From Paracoccaceae bacterium (lineage in GTDB: Bacteria; Pseudomonadota; Alphaproteobacteria; Rhodobacterales; Rhodobacteraceae), in assembly GCA_014323795.1 (NCBI GenBank), contig JACONK010000020.1, positions 10,033-74,032 of the forward strand: a stretch of DNA of 64,000 nucleotides, written 5' to 3'. Position numbers and translations under genes: made by a program. The notes beneath the pieces were generated by a model. The model made no database searches. It was not told the DNA's origin and saw only the letters and a program-made list of their open reading frames with translations. Below are positions 16,060-24,569 of this stretch, in pieces (the first letter of the stretch is position 1; the number at the start of each line of letters is the position of its first letter).

Positions 16060-17346
16060 ATGATACCCGCTGTCTGCGCACCCATCCGGCGTTTTCCGCC
16101 CACCCTGTTCCCGCACGTGGGCCGAGTGCTCTGCCTGGTTCTGGCCCTGCTGTGTGTCGGCCCCGGCGTATCGGCCGCCCCCGCCACGCCCGCCGCCCCG
16201 GGGACAGGGGCAGCCCAACACCCCGATGCCGCGGAGGACCGCCGCTTCGCCCTTGGCCTGGCCCTGATGGAGGCAGGGCAGCCGCGTGCCGCCGCCGCGG
16301 TGTTTACAGATATTCTGGCCCGCCGGCCCGGCCTGGTGCGCGTACGGCTGGAACTGGCCCGGGCCTTCTTCCTTTCTGGGAACGATGCGCGGGCGCGGCG
16401 CGAATTCCTGTCCGTCCTGTCCGGCGACCTGCCCGCCCCGGTCCGGGCCAATGTGCTGCGCTTTCTGCGGGCCATCGATGCCCGCCGCGGCGTCGATTGG
16501 GATGCGAACCTTTCCCTGGTCCGGCTGGGCCATACCCGCAGCTATGACAGTGACACGATACAGTTCCTCGGGGTGGAAGGGCGCGATGGCAAAACCGCCC
16601 CCGGCCTGCGCTATGCGCTGGGCGTCACCGTGACGGAAAGCATCCCGGCCCTGTCAACGGCGCGCACCCGGGTGCTGGGCTTTGGCCGTCTTGCAGCCTA
16701 TGGCGATGAAGGCCCGAATACCCGGTTTGATGACATGACCCTGCGCGGCGAGGCGGGCCTGCGCCTTGTGGCCCCCCGTGCCACCCTGGTGCTTGCCCCG
16801 CACCTGTCGCGCCGGGTTGTGGCCAACCAGGGCTTTGAACATCGCCGGGGGCTTGGGGCCCGGCTGACCACCCGCACCCCCGCGGGTGCCACCATGGGGC
16901 TGACCGCGGGCTGGCAAAAGATAGACCATCTGCGCAGCGACGCGCGTGACGGCACCGAGGCCACATTCGGCCTGACCGGCACCCGGGCGCTCAGCCCCCG
17001 CAGCACGCTCGGCGCCGCCCTGCACCTGACAGACAGGCAGGCCGATTCCCCCATCGATGATTACCGCCGCATGCGGCTGACCCTGTTCGGGGCCTTTGAT
17101 GTTGGCCAGGGCATCACCCTGCGCCCGCAAATCCGGCTGGACCGGCGGCGGGTATACCAGCCCTCCCCGGCATCGGCGGATGAAACCGGGGTGCAGGCGT
17201 CCCTGACGGTGGAATCCGGCCGGATCATCCTCGGCAACGGCTTCACCCCCTATGTCACCCTGCTGGCCGGCCGGGTGAAATCCGATATCGCGGCGTTTTC
17301 CTGGCGGGAAAAATCCGTCGCCATCGGGGTGGAACGGCGGTTCTGA
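16060..17346 (+). CDS. Surface lipoprotein assembly modifier (Slam, type XI secretion)
   Basis: Slam is an outer-membrane translocon that moves lipoproteins to the cell surface. The product (428 aa from ATG 16060; GTG 16039 is an alternative start) has a signal peptide (LCLVLALLCVGPGVSA), a TPR-like periplasmic domain (FALGLALMEAGQPRAAAAVF, about residues 55-140) and a DUF560 beta-barrel (about 155-428) rich in alternating strands. It ends in Phe (GVERRF), the usual signal for BAM insertion. The directly preceding TbpB-like lipoprotein is the obvious client. Slam was defined in Neisseria; the two-gene arrangement here matches the common pattern. Confidence 0.85.
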   Translation: MIPAVCAPIRRFPPTLFPHVGRVLCLVLALLCVGPGVSAAPATPAAPGTGAAQHPDAAEDRRFALGLALMEAGQPRAAAAVFTDILARRPGLVRVRLELARAFFLSGNDARARREFLSVLSGDLPAPVRANVLRFLRAIDARRGVDWDANLSLVRLGHTRSYDSDTIQFLGVEGRDGKTAPGLRYALGVTVTESIPALSTARTRVLGFGRLAAYGDEGPNTRFDDMTLRGEAGLRLVAPRATLVLAPHLSRRVVANQGFEHRRGLGARLTTRTPAGATMGLTAGWQKIDHLRSDARDGTEATFGLTGTRALSPRSTLGAALHLTDRQADSPIDDYRRMRLTLFGAFDVGQGITLRPQIRLDRRRVYQPSPASADETGVQASLTVESGRIILGNGFTPYVTLLAGRVKSDIAAFSWREKSVAIGVERRF

Positions 17347-18339
17347 CCCCCCGCCGCCGCCCGCGGCGTATCCCGCGGCACCTGCCGCCTCCCCGATCAG
17401 CCGGGCGTAGTCGGCCACGGCCTGCGCACTGCCACCCGCGGCATGTCCCGCGCCACCTGCCTCCCTGGCGGGATCATCCCTTGCAATGCCGGCCGGGCTG
17501 GCACATGCGCATACATTCGCACCCGGTTGTGGCCTCCCGGCCCGGTCCCGCGCTGTTTAACGCGCAGGGCCGGGCGTATACGCTTCCCCGTCATTGGCGG
17601 GCAGGTTCCTGCGCCCTGAATCCCTGCAGGCCCGTATGGCGTGAAAGACCGACCGGTTAATCAGCATTTAAAGCGCGATAAATGACCGGTTAATCGGCAT
17701 TTAAATCCCGATTAACGCCCGATAAATGAGGCGTTTATCCGCCATATATAACGCTTGCACCTGGCCCTGGAGACATTAAGGCGAAAACCGGGAAAGCCCT
17801 TCTGCCCGGGGCGGGAAAACCGCACAGCCAGGCCCTGTAATCCCCCCGCACCAAAATCTGCGTGTGGCCCGTCAACGGCACGGATGCGGGGCGTGGGCGG
17901 CGCCCTGGCCCGCCGCACCCCGAACCTGATTGAATCAAAGCCCCGGGGCGCATGGCCCGGGATGCTCATGCCGGCAGATCACCCATAATGATCGCAGGTT
18001 CGGGCGTTCCGGCCTGTTGTTCACCGCACCCGGCCCCGGGCTGCCAGGTTCCGGGTGTGGCCCTGGCGGTTCAATCAGGCAGGGGATGGCCGCACCGGCA
18101 TCCCGCACACGGCCCCCGGGGGTGGCGCGGCAAACGACCGATCAGAACAGGCCCCTTCCGCACACCCCGACCGGGACGCGCACACCGCACCCCCCGGCAG
18201 CTGTGGCGCGCCACACCCGCGCATGTTCACCAGGGCTTGCCCGGTGCCGGACCGTTTGTGGCACAGAACAGCCCCCGACAGGCCGGATGCCGATGTGGTG
18301 CGGCAGCCCGGCCTGCAACCGGTGATCTTTATTTCCCGG
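17347..18339. other. Long non-coding GC-rich stretch
   Basis: About 1 kb without a supported gene between convergent Slam (+) and permease (-) genes. It holds the right copy of the dispersed inverted repeat (17592-17743). A minus-strand low-complexity Ala/Gly reading around 17360-17480 may be a decayed C-terminus. Nothing else is recognised. Confidence 0.5.
17592..17743 (+). repeat. Dispersed inverted repeat, right copy with internal tandem unit
   Basis: Matches the reverse complement of 9465-9573. It also contains an internal AT-rich tandem unit: GACCGGTTAATCAGCATTTAA at 17651 recurs at 17684 with one change. The AT-rich part (TTAATC, ATTTAAA, GATTAAC) stands out from the GC-rich background. 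Confidence 0.8.
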
Positions 18340-19746
18340 TCAGGCCGGGCCCTTGCGCTGCCCGGACATGCCGCCGGAAACCTCTTCCGTGGCTTCATCC
18401 GACAGGTTTTCAGGCAAAACCAGGTTCAGGATAATGGCCAGCAGGGCCGCGGGCAAAAGGCCGGAGGTCAGCAGAACCTTCAGCGTACCGCCCACATATT
18501 GCAGGGCACCCGGTTCCTGCTGCAGGCCAAGCCCCACAGACAGGGAGATCGCGAAAATCACCATATTGCGGCGATTCCAGTTCACATCCGACAGAATCGA
18601 AATACCGGCAGCCACAACCATACCGAACATCACAATCACGGCACCGCCCAAAACCTCAATCGGGACCGATGAAATCACGGCACCGACTTTCGGGATCAGG
18701 CCGGCCACGACCAGGAAAAGTGCCCCGATGGACACCACATGGCGGCTCATGACGCCGGTCATGGCGATCAGGCCGACATTCTGGCTGAACGACGTGTTCG
18801 GTAACGCCCCAAAAAGCCCGGACACAGCGGTGCCGGCACCGTCGGCAAAGGTTGCACCCCGGATTTCCCGGTCGCTGGCCGCACGGCCCGCACCCCCCTT
18901 GGTAATGCCGGAAACATCCCCCACGGTTTCAACCGCGGATACGAAAGCCATCAGGCAGAATCCGACGATCGCCGCAACAGTGAATTCCACACCAAAGTGG
19001 AACGGGTCCGGCAGGGCAAACAGTTTCGCACTGCCCACGGGCGCGAAATTCACCTGACCCAGCACGAAGGCAACCGCGTAGCCGGCCAGAAGCCCGATCA
19101 GCACCGCAGATACCGACAGCATGCCACGGGCAAAGAATTTCAGGCCCAGGGTCACGACGATCACGACAAGGGCCATAAGCCAGTTGAGCGGCGCACCATA
19201 TTCTTCTGTTCCAATGGCAGGCACACCACCGGCTGCGTATTGGATACCCACCTTCACCAGTGCCAGCCCGATCATGGTAACGACCAGGCCGGTCACCAAG
19301 GGCGGCAGGGCAAAGCGGATTTTGCCAATGAAAAGCCCCAGCACGGTATGAAACAGGCCACCGGCGATCACACCGCCCATCAGGACGGCGATGGCGTCAA
19401 CCCCCTTGCCCGCAACCAGCGGGATCATGATCGGGATAAAGGCAAAAGATGTGCCCTGCACAATCGGCAGGCCGGCACCCACGGGGCCCAGCGTGACCGT
19501 TTGCAACAGCGTGGCCACCCCCGCAAAAAACATGCACATCTGCATCATATAGATCATCTGCGGAAAATCAGGGGAGTTTGAGCCGAAACCGAAACCCGCC
19601 GCACCGCAGATGATGATGGCCGGGGTCACGTTCGATACGAACATGGCCAGCACGTGCTGAATGCCAAGCGGAACAGCCCTGGCAAGGGGTGGCGTATAAT
19701 CCGGGTCGCGCAGCTGTTCCGGCGTCCCAAGTGAAGTGTCGGCCAT
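18340..19746 (-). CDS. NCS2-family xanthine/urate permease
   Basis: A purine:proton symporter of the inner membrane. At 468 aa with about 12-14 hydrophobic segments it has family size. The NCS2 signature SFSQNVGLIAMTG and the TM8 motif region (GFCLMAFVSAVETVGDVSG) with the Glu used for substrate binding are clear. ATG 19746 is preceded by GGGAGA; longer starts are rejected. It is the last gene of an allantoinase-ureidoglycolate lyase-permease unit, 1 nt after allA. Context favours urate or xanthine as substrate over uracil. Confidence 0.9.
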   Translation of the reverse strand: MADTSLGTPEQLRDPDYTPPLARAVPLGIQHVLAMFVSNVTPAIIICGAAGFGFGSNSPDFPQMIYMMQMCMFFAGVATLLQTVTLGPVGAGLPIVQGTSFAFIPIMIPLVAGKGVDAIAVLMGGVIAGGLFHTVLGLFIGKIRFALPPLVTGLVVTMIGLALVKVGIQYAAGGVPAIGTEEYGAPLNWLMALVVIVVTLGLKFFARGMLSVSAVLIGLLAGYAVAFVLGQVNFAPVGSAKLFALPDPFHFGVEFTVAAIVGFCLMAFVSAVETVGDVSGITKGGAGRAASDREIRGATFADGAGTAVSGLFGALPNTSFSQNVGLIAMTGVMSRHVVSIGALFLVVAGLIPKVGAVISSVPIEVLGGAVIVMFGMVVAAGISILSDVNWNRRNMVIFAISLSVGLGLQQEPGALQYVGGTLKVLLTSGLLPAALLAIILNLVLPENLSDEATEEVSGGMSGQRKGPA

Positions 19747-19747
19747 T

Positions 19748-20284
19748 TTAGGTTCTCCCTGTGTTAGCCCGCACCGGCCCCGTTCCGGCATGATCCTTGA
19801 CCGGTTCAACCGAATACGGGGTGTCAAACCAGTGTTCTTCAAGGTTCGGGCCGGTTCCGACCCGGTCCACTACCGCGAAAAGCCCGGGGCTCTCCAGGGG
19901 CGTTAAAACGCCGTGCCAGATGCCCCGGTGAATGTTAATTGCCTGCCCGGGCCCTGTGCGAAAGGCAACAGGTCTGCCCGGTTTGCCGGCGTCATCCCCG
20001 GCAACAATCACCAGAAACGCGGCCATGCCCATCGGAATAAAGGTCTGGCTGCCATCCGGATGCCGTTCCATCATATCCAGCCTGAGCGGCAGTGTGCGCG
20101 GATGTGACCGGAACAGGCTGATACCCGCGCGCCCGTCTGAAAAATCCAGCCGCGCCCTGTCGTGGTAGCGTGCGCATTGCCCCTGATTGATGATCATGTC
20201 AGGTGCACCTGCGGCCTCCATAGCATCGCCGAAAGCCGCGAAGGCCACCTGCGTCAGCGGTTCTATGGGAATCACCGGGATCAT
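19748..20284 (-). CDS. allA: Ureidoglycolate lyase
   Basis: Splits ureidoglycolate into glyoxylate and urea at the end of purine breakdown. The product is 178 aa from ATG 20284 (MIPVIPIEPLTQVAFAAFG), the normal AllA length and opening. Conserved parts are NQGQCARYHDRARLDF, LFRSHPRTLPL, MERHPDGSQTFIPMG and the cupin-like NIHRGIWHGVLTPL. Its start overlaps the stop of the PuuE-UraD gene (ATGA), so the two are coupled. Confidence 0.92.
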   Translation of the reverse strand: MIPVIPIEPLTQVAFAAFGDAMEAAGAPDMIINQGQCARYHDRARLDFSDGRAGISLFRSHPRTLPLRLDMMERHPDGSQTFIPMGMAAFLVIVAGDDAGKPGRPVAFRTGPGQAINIHRGIWHGVLTPLESPGLFAVVDRVGTGPNLEEHWFDTPYSVEPVKDHAGTGPVRANTGRT

Positions 20285-21693
20285 GGCCCGAATTTCTCTT
20301 CCAAACGAAGTTCCGCAATCCGTTCCACCTGGCGGCAGGCCTCCGCAAACTCCGTGGCCCAATCATGGCCGATGCGCCTGCGAAAAGCTTCCAGGATCAT
20401 GGCCCTGGTGTTATCCCTGACGGCAATAATGAACGGAAAGCCGAATTTCGCGCTGTAGGCCGCGTTGAATTCGGTAAAGGCCGTACGCTCTGCATCCGTC
20501 AGCATGTCCAGCCCTGCCCCGGCCTGTTCGGCGGTGCTTTCCGCGGTCAACCGGCCGGCGGCGGCCAATTTGCCCGCCAGATCCGGGTGCGCTTTCAGCA
20601 CACCCAGACGCTTTTCCCTGTCTGCGGACCGGAACACCCGCGCCAGGGCGGAATGTACGCCGGCGGCATTATCATGGGTCGGCCCCAGTTCCAGCCCGAA
20701 TGCGGCCTCCGCAATCCAGGGGCTGTTTTCAAAGATACCGCCGAATTCCGCCACGAAGGTCGCACGATCCATCCCGGACGGAAGGTTGCGGGCCACCGGC
20801 GGATGCCGTTGCGCCCAATGTTCGGCAATGGCCAGGCGGGTGGCGAACCAGACACCGTCATGGCCCTGAAAATATTCGATGGCGCGTTGCAGCGCGGCGG
20901 CACGGCCGGGACGGCCAATCAGGCGACAATGCAGACCGACAGACATCATTTTGGGCGCACCTGCCTGCCCTTCTGCATAAAGCATGTCAAATGCGTCTTT
21001 CAGCATCCGTTCGAACTGTGCGCCATCGGTGAACCCGGCCCGAATCGCAAACCGCATATCGTTGCAATCCATCGTGTAGGGGATGATCAGCTGGTTCCTG
21101 CCCCCGTAGCGCACCCAATACGGCAGGTCGTCAGCGTAACTGTCGGCGATATAGGCGAATTGTCCGGTTTCGGCGGCCAGCCGGGCGGTGTTCATGGAAC
21201 AGCGGCCTGTGTACCAGCCGCACGGTGCCGCCCCGGTGACTTCCGCATGCAGCCGTATCGCCTCTGCAATATGGGCCCGCTCCTCCGCTTCGGGCATGTC
21301 CTTGTATTCAATCCATTTCAGGCCGTGGCTCGCGATTTCCCAGCCGGCGGCCTGCATGGCCCTGACCTGCAGGGGGGCCCGTGCCAGGGCCGTGGCCACG
21401 CCGTAAACCGTTACCGGCAAATCCCTGAGCAGGCGATGCACCCGCCAGAACCCGGCCCGGGCACCGTATTCATAGATCGATTCCATGGCCCGGTGCCGCT
21501 GCCCGGGCCAAGGCAGGGCCCCCGTGATTTCTGACAGGAACGCCTCTGACGCGGCATCCCCGTGCAGGATGCAGTTTTCCCCGCCTTCTTCGTAATTCAG
21601 CACGATCTGCACAGCGATCCGGGCACCGCCCGGCCAATCGGCAGCGGGCGGCACCGGGCCGTAGCCTGTCATGTCGCGCGGGTATCGGTGCAC
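20281..21693 (-). CDS. Allantoinase (PuuE) fused to OHCU decarboxylase (UraD)
   Basis: A 470-aa fusion. Residues 1 to about 300 are the polysaccharide-deacetylase-type allantoinase PuuE (LNYEEGGENCILHGD, GWEIASHGLKWIEY, PYTMDCNDMRF, SVGLHCRLIGRPGR). Residues about 305-470 are UraD (FVAEFGGIFENSPWIAE, LGVLKAHPDLAGKLA, FNAAYSAKFGFPFIIAV). UraD makes S-allantoin from OHCU and PuuE hydrolyses it to allantoate, so consecutive steps sit in one chain. The start is GTG 21693 with a GAGAG-type site; ATG 21672 is possible. The gene is divergent from uraH, the preceding step. Confidence 0.94.
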   Translation of the reverse strand: MHRYPRDMTGYGPVPPAADWPGGARIAVQIVLNYEEGGENCILHGDAASEAFLSEITGALPWPGQRHRAMESIYEYGARAGFWRVHRLLRDLPVTVYGVATALARAPLQVRAMQAAGWEIASHGLKWIEYKDMPEAEERAHIAEAIRLHAEVTGAAPCGWYTGRCSMNTARLAAETGQFAYIADSYADDLPYWVRYGGRNQLIIPYTMDCNDMRFAIRAGFTDGAQFERMLKDAFDMLYAEGQAGAPKMMSVGLHCRLIGRPGRAAALQRAIEYFQGHDGVWFATRLAIAEHWAQRHPPVARNLPSGMDRATFVAEFGGIFENSPWIAEAAFGLELGPTHDNAAGVHSALARVFRSADREKRLGVLKAHPDLAGKLAAAGRLTAESTAEQAGAGLDMLTDAERTAFTEFNAAYSAKFGFPFIIAVRDNTRAMILEAFRRRIGHDWATEFAEACRQVERIAELRLEEKFGP

Positions 21694-21749
21694 GGGATTC
21701 TCTCTTTATCTTCGCCCTCCGGTTGTATTGCAGAAAAAAGATGCCGTTT

Positions 21750-21766
21750 TTCAATATATTTTTGAA
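21750..21766. promoter_or_regulatory. AT-rich inverted motif in the puuE/uraH divergent promoter
   Basis: TTCAATATATTTTTGAA is an inverted repeat (TTCAA...TTGAA) in the 151-bp gap between the divergent genes. A near-copy, TTCAGATATTTTTGAT, lies at 24474-24489 in the lysR/puuD gap. This suggests one shared regulator, probably the LysR protein at 23566. Confidence 0.5.
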
Positions 21767-21844
21767 GGACTCTTTGGCACCTGTGTTATTTGAACATGCA
21801 CAGATAAAATATACCTTCCCCCGGGAACGGCATGGAGGGCAGGA

Positions 21845-22198
21845 ATGGCCGGATATCTGACCACACATGTGCTCAACACCGCCTGCGGGGTGCCGGCCCG
21901 GGGTCTCCGAATTGAGCTGTTTCGTATCGATGGCGCAGCCCGTACGCATATCAAAACCCTGGTGACCAACGCGGACGGACGGACGGACGAACAGTTCCTG
22001 CCACCGGACAGGTTTGCAACCGGAACGTATGAACTGGTATTTCACGCCGGGGCCTATCTGGATACCATGGCCGCAGTGCCCCAGGCCCCGCGCTTTCTTG
22101 ACGTAGTCCCCATCCGCTTTGCCATGTCAGAGGCAGCACCCTATCATGTGCCGCTGCTGCTGTCACCGTTCGGATACTCGACGTATCGGGGAAGCTGA
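21845..22198 (+). CDS. uraH: 5-hydroxyisourate hydrolase (transthyretin-like)
   Basis: Hydrolyses 5-hydroxyisourate, the product of urate oxidation, to OHCU. The 117-aa protein has the family landmarks: THVLNTACGVPARG with the catalytic His near the N-terminus, VTNADGRTD, and the C-terminal YRGS tetrapeptide. A strong GGAGG lies upstream of ATG 21845. It is divergent from puuE-uraD, which encodes the next steps. No oxidase is adjacent; PuuD at 24570 supplies the substrate. Confidence 0.96.
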   Translation: MAGYLTTHVLNTACGVPARGLRIELFRIDGAARTHIKTLVTNADGRTDEQFLPPDRFATGTYELVFHAGAYLDTMAAVPQAPRFLDVVPIRFAMSEAAPYHVPLLLSPFGYSTYRGS

Positions 22199-22222
22199 AA
22201 TCCCGGAGTCATCCCCGAAATA

Positions 22223-22255
22223 TCTGCCGGACAGGTGGCCGGCCTGTCCGGCAGA
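22223..22255. terminator. Hairpin between uraH and the YeeE gene
   Basis: A perfect 13-bp stem (22223-22235 with 22243-22255, 7-nt loop) lies between the convergent genes. It lacks a long T-run, but its position suggests a two-way terminator. Confidence 0.6.
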
Positions 22256-22279
22256 TCAGGGGCGCGGCCACGGGCCGGT

Positions 22280-23326
22280 TCAGGCCGTGGCGGGAACGCC
22301 TGATTTTTGCCGGGGTGCATCCGGGGTAACCCATCCGCCCAAAGCGATGCCCGCCAGCGCGAGGATTGCCGCAACGCTGCCGGTTGCCAGACCGGACAGG
22401 CCTGCGCCTATGGTGCATCCGCCCGCAAGAACGCCGCCGACCCCCATCAGGATACCACCCGCACCATAACGCAGGGTCTGGGCCGGGCCGTCAAAGCTCT
22501 GCAGTTTCCATTCGCCACGAAATGCCGCGCTCAGAAAACTGCCGCCAAGCACCCCGCCGATAAATCCTTCGCCAAAGCCCGCCGGGATTGCGGAAGATGC
22601 AATTATCCAGAACAGCGTATCGCTCCAGGGGGCGATAAAGGCAGCCGACCGGGTCGGAAGCGGCTCAAACTCATCAAAAAGCAATACGCTCGTCAGTGCC
22701 CAGCCGGCCACGCAAACCAGGCCGATGACAGCACCAAGGACAAGGTGCAGGACAGGGGTATGTGCCCGCCGGATAACCGCCACGGCACCGGCAGTGAGCA
22801 GGGCGACAAGAAACCATGTTGCAAAAGCCGATTCGCCAAGGCTGGTGAAAGGCATATCCAGGGTGACTGATCCGATCGCGACTCTGGCCGGCGCAAGCAC
22901 CCCCTTAATCGTCCCGTGCGCCGCGACAGCCAGAACCAAAAGGACAAAGACAGCCCGCAGGTTGCCCGTGGCCGACAGAACAGTCAGGCGAGAGACACAT
23001 CCACGGGCCATCACCATGCCGGCACCAAAGGCGCACCCGCCAGAAACAATGGCCAAAACCGGTATTTCCGGCGACAGAAGGTGATGCCCGCCCGCATCGA
23101 CCAGGCGAAAGCCCGACAGCACGGCAAATCCGGCAATGGCCGAAACCAGCGCCACCAGCCAGGCCGAAGCCGCGGGTGCCCGCCCTTCCAAAGGGCCGGC
23201 CACAACCCGCCTGAAGCAGAACCGGGAGATCTGCGCAGATACGCCAAAGACAAGCCCCAGCACCAGGCCGGCGACCAGGTGCAGGGTTCGGGTTTCAAAA
23301 CCGAAATCATAAAGTTCTGGCAGCAT
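22280..23326 (-). CDS. YeeE/YedE-family membrane transporter
   Basis: A polytopic membrane protein of 348 aa. YeeE/TsuA relatives import thiosulfate through a channel lined by Cys. Cys-containing motifs are present in the expected places: ISRFCFRR, MARGCVSR and GGCTIGAGLSG, the last near the second pseudo-repeat. The start ATG 23326 has AGGAG upstream. It lies within the purine cluster but on its own strand unit between uraH and lysR. Its role there is unclear; sulfur uptake is known for the family, and a link with purines would be new. Confidence 0.85.
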   Translation of the reverse strand: MLPELYDFGFETRTLHLVAGLVLGLVFGVSAQISRFCFRRVVAGPLEGRAPAASAWLVALVSAIAGFAVLSGFRLVDAGGHHLLSPEIPVLAIVSGGCAFGAGMVMARGCVSRLTVLSATGNLRAVFVLLVLAVAAHGTIKGVLAPARVAIGSVTLDMPFTSLGESAFATWFLVALLTAGAVAVIRRAHTPVLHLVLGAVIGLVCVAGWALTSVLLFDEFEPLPTRSAAFIAPWSDTLFWIIASSAIPAGFGEGFIGGVLGGSFLSAAFRGEWKLQSFDGPAQTLRYGAGGILMGVGGVLAGGCTIGAGLSGLATGSVAAILALAGIALGGWVTPDAPRQKSGVPATA

Positions 23327-23565
23327 CGGTTGCTCCTGCAAACAGTTGCTTCTGGGAATATGGCCTGAAAAAATCGATGTCAAATCATGTAAAAAGAACA
23401 AAATCCTATATATGCGGCTTTAAAAAGAAAATTATTCCGTTACAGCCAGAATATCGTATGAGAATTGCAGCCGGACCGGGCCGGACAAGCCATGCGTTCC
23501 TTAATTTCGGAAATATGCCTGCCGTACACCCGTCCGGGGGTATGCGGCCCGGCGGAAAGGGGATA

Positions 23566-24471
23566 TCAAACGGAAACGGCCCGTTTGACCCGCGCAACCA
23601 TAAACTCCATGAACAGCCGCGCTTTGGGGTCCTGCCCCCGCCTGTGCGTATACAGACAGGCCATCTGGACAGGCTCAGGCGGGGTTTCTTCGCCAACCAC
23701 CACCAGGCGCCCGGCCTTCAGGTGGCCTGCGACCTCAAACATCGGTTTCATGACGATGCCGTTCCCGGCCAGGGCCCAGTCCGTCAGGACATCGCCGTCA
23801 TCTGATTCATACCGGCCGGATACCCGAAACCGTTTCGGCCCGTCGGCGGTTATCAACGGCCATTGAAACTCCGCCGCCCCGGGAAACCGCAGGCTCAGGC
23901 ATTCGTGGCCCTGGTCCACGATCTCCTGGCCCGATTTCGGCTTGCCGCGCCTGTCAATGTAGGCAGGGGCCGCACAGAGCGTCCGCTCAACATCGGCGAT
24001 TTTGCGGATACGCAACGTGCTATTCTCCGGCTGGCCGAGGAAAAACGACAGATCCAGCCCCTCGGTCGTAAGGTCAACTTTCCGGTCGGTCAGGCGCAGC
24101 CGGACCGATACCTGCGGATACTTCCCGATGAATTCGGGAACATGGGGCGCAATCAGGCGGCGCCCCGCCCCAAGGGGTGCCGCCACAAAGATGCTGCCCC
24201 TGGGATTGTCGGTCAGTCTGGCAACATTGGCTTCTGCGGTCTCGACGGCTTCCAGCACCTCGCAGGCCCCGCCGTAGAAGGCCTTGCCCTGCCCGGTTGG
24301 CGTCAGGTTCCGGGTCGTCCGCCGGAACAGCCGAACGCCAAGCCGATGTTCCAACTGCGATATCCGGGCCGAGGTGACAGCCGGCGAAATGCGCAGATCA
24401 CGGCCCGCCGCGGACATGTTGCCCAGCTCATAGACACGAACGAAGGTGCGGATATTGTCGAGATAAGACAT
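23566..24471 (-). CDS. LysR-family transcriptional regulator
   Basis: A 301-aa LysR protein: winged HTH in residues 1-60 (FVRVYELGNMSAAGRDL, SPAVTSARISQLEHRLG, LFRRTTRNLTPT), then an effector-binding domain from about 90 (GSIFVAAPLGAGRRLIAP, VDLTTEGLDLSFFLG). It is divergent from puuD with a 98-bp gap, the usual arrangement for a regulator and its target. An AT-rich T-N11-A-type motif overlaps its own start region and resembles one near uraH. Probable regulator of the urate genes; effector unknown. Confidence 0.88.
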   Translation of the reverse strand: MSYLDNIRTFVRVYELGNMSAAGRDLRISPAVTSARISQLEHRLGVRLFRRTTRNLTPTGQGKAFYGGACEVLEAVETAEANVARLTDNPRGSIFVAAPLGAGRRLIAPHVPEFIGKYPQVSVRLRLTDRKVDLTTEGLDLSFFLGQPENSTLRIRKIADVERTLCAAPAYIDRRGKPKSGQEIVDQGHECLSLRFPGAAEFQWPLITADGPKRFRVSGRYESDDGDVLTDWALAGNGIVMKPMFEVAGHLKAGRLVVVGEETPPEPVQMACLYTHRRGQDPKARLFMEFMVARVKRAVSV

Positions 24472-24473
24472 TA

Positions 24474-24489
24474 TTCAGATATTTTTGAT
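24474..24489. promoter_or_regulatory. Candidate LysR box in the lysR/puuD gap
   Basis: TTCAGATATTTTTGAT lies 3 nt upstream of the lysR ATG. It shares TTCA and ATATTTTTGA with the inverted motif at 21750-21766, with one base less between the halves. Autoregulation would fit. Confidence 0.45.
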
Positions 24490-24569
24490 GCTGTTTGGCT
24501 TTACCGTCTGATACCGGAATAATCAGGGCTGAACCAGTGTTATGGCACACGCGCACCGGGAGGCATGGC

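Noticed and set aside
17397-17594. 65-aa minus-strand frame in the Slam-permease gap
   Set aside because: Low-complexity Arg/Pro/Gly composition and no ribosome-binding site or homology.
22223-22255. CRISPR or transposon end
   Set aside because: A single perfect hairpin between convergent genes is better read as a terminator.
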